This document shows positions 5,544 to 5,994 of a stretch of DNA of 5,994 bases, in pieces (position 1 is the stretch's first letter; the number at the start of each line of letters is the position of its first letter). The DNA lies in NCBI GenBank assembly GCA_007136585.1, contig SLGR01000018.1, positions 1 through 5,994 of the forward strand, given 5' to 3'. The notes below the pieces were generated by a model. That model worked only from the letters and a program-made list of their open reading frames with translations. It was not told where the DNA came from and did not search any database. Both the position numbers and the translations under genes were made by a program. The DNA is from Candidatus Sumerlaeota bacterium (lineage in GTDB: Bacteria > CG03 > SLGR01).

Positions 5544-5994
5544 ATGAATCTGGACCGGGTCAGGGTTCTTATTACGTCGGGGCCGACGCGGGAGAGGATC
5601 GATCCGGTGAGGTATATAACCAACCGTTCCTCGGGAAAGACCGGCAGGGCCCTGGCTCTCAGGGCGTTTCAGATGGGAGGTGAAGTGACCCTTATAACCT
5701 CACTGGAGGCGGATCTTCCGCCGGGGATAAGGGTTCTTCCTGTAGAAAGCGCGCAGGATATGTTTAAAGCGGTTAAGAAAAATTTTCCCGGATGCGATAT
5801 ATTCATATCCAGCGCCGCGGTAGCGGATTTCAGGCCCTCAGACCCCTCGGATTCCAAGATAAGAAAACAGGGCGGGGTGCCTGTTATAAAACTTGAGAGG
5901 ACTCCTGATATACTGGAGTGGGCGGGGAAGAGGCGTCAGGACCGTGTAATTGCGGGGTTCTCCCTTACAGATCTTCCGGATACTGAAGCGGCCA
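5544..5994 (+). CDS. coaB: Phosphopantothenate--cysteine ligase, 5' part (3' end outside window)
   Basis: Joins 4'-phosphopantothenate and cysteine, in most bacteria with CTP, to give the substrate of CoaC. The frame is open from ATG 5544 to the window edge, giving 150 residues of a domain of about 220. Seen: VLITSGPTRERIDPVRYIT (8-26), NRSSGKTGRALA (27-38), the substrate-binding SSAAVADFRP (89-98), SKIRK (104-108, matching the conserved KIKK lysine) and RTPDIL (119-124). N27 corresponds to the conserved Asn of the family's TNxSSGKMG motif. The usual GFAAET reads GFSLTD (138-143), a noticeable change. The protein starts at the point where the CoaB half begins in fused CoaBC proteins. It lies 27 nt after coaC in the same reading frame, separated by TGA (5514) and TAG (5541). 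It has its own ribosome binding site and is probably co-transcribed with coaC. Confidence 0.93.
   Translation, partial: MNLDRVRVLITSGPTRERIDPVRYITNRSSGKTGRALALRAFQMGGEVTLITSLEADLPPGIRVLPVESAQDMFKAVKKNFPGCDIFISSAAVADFRPSDPSDSKIRKQGGVPVIKLERTPDILEWAGKRRQDRVIAGFSLTDLPDTEAA

Overview
This window is a dense, single-strand bacterial housekeeping region. All eight genes lie on the + strand: the 3' two-thirds of ileS, then lspA, lgt, an RluA/RluD-family pseudouridine synthase, gmk, a small rpoZ-like gene, coaC, and the 5' part of coaB, which runs off the right edge. I see no RNA genes, mobile elements, CRISPR arrays or antisense genes. The genes look vertically inherited, not accessory. The pairing of lspA with lgt indicates a cell that makes lipoproteins. 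Starts are preceded by GGAG-type ribosome binding sites and four of the seven visible starts are GTG. Isoleucine is mostly ATA and arginine mostly AGG although the DNA is moderately GC-rich, which is unlike common laboratory bacteria. I cannot name the lineage; an uncultured phylum, for example in or near the Omnitrophota/PVC group, is only a guess.

Layout. Positions 1-1886 hold the end of isoleucyl-tRNA synthetase, from the editing domain to the C-terminal zinc site. Positions 1917-3146 hold lspA and lgt, which abut with no spacer. They encode signal peptidase II and prolipoprotein diacylglyceryl transferase, two of the steps of lipoprotein maturation. The pseudouridine synthase gene overlaps the end of lgt by 26 bp and ends at 4020. 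Next comes the only substantial non-coding gap (4021 to 4091 or 4130), whose first 40 bases are about 85% A+T and contain a perfect 12-bp palindrome. This is the likely site of a promoter or operator. A second gene block follows: gmk (guanylate kinase), rpoZ (RNA polymerase omega), coaC and coaB (coenzyme A synthesis). The order gmk-rpoZ-coaBC is a widespread bacterial arrangement.

Most of the window is ordinary. The points worth a second look are in the CoA genes. CoaC and CoaB, usually one fused protein, are separate genes here. They lie in the same reading frame, with two in-frame stops and a new ribosome binding site between them. The CoaC protein has replacements at three motifs normally diagnostic of phosphopantothenoylcysteine decarboxylase. 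The omega-like protein is divergent and has a strongly acidic tail. I found no evidence of an undescribed multi-gene system.
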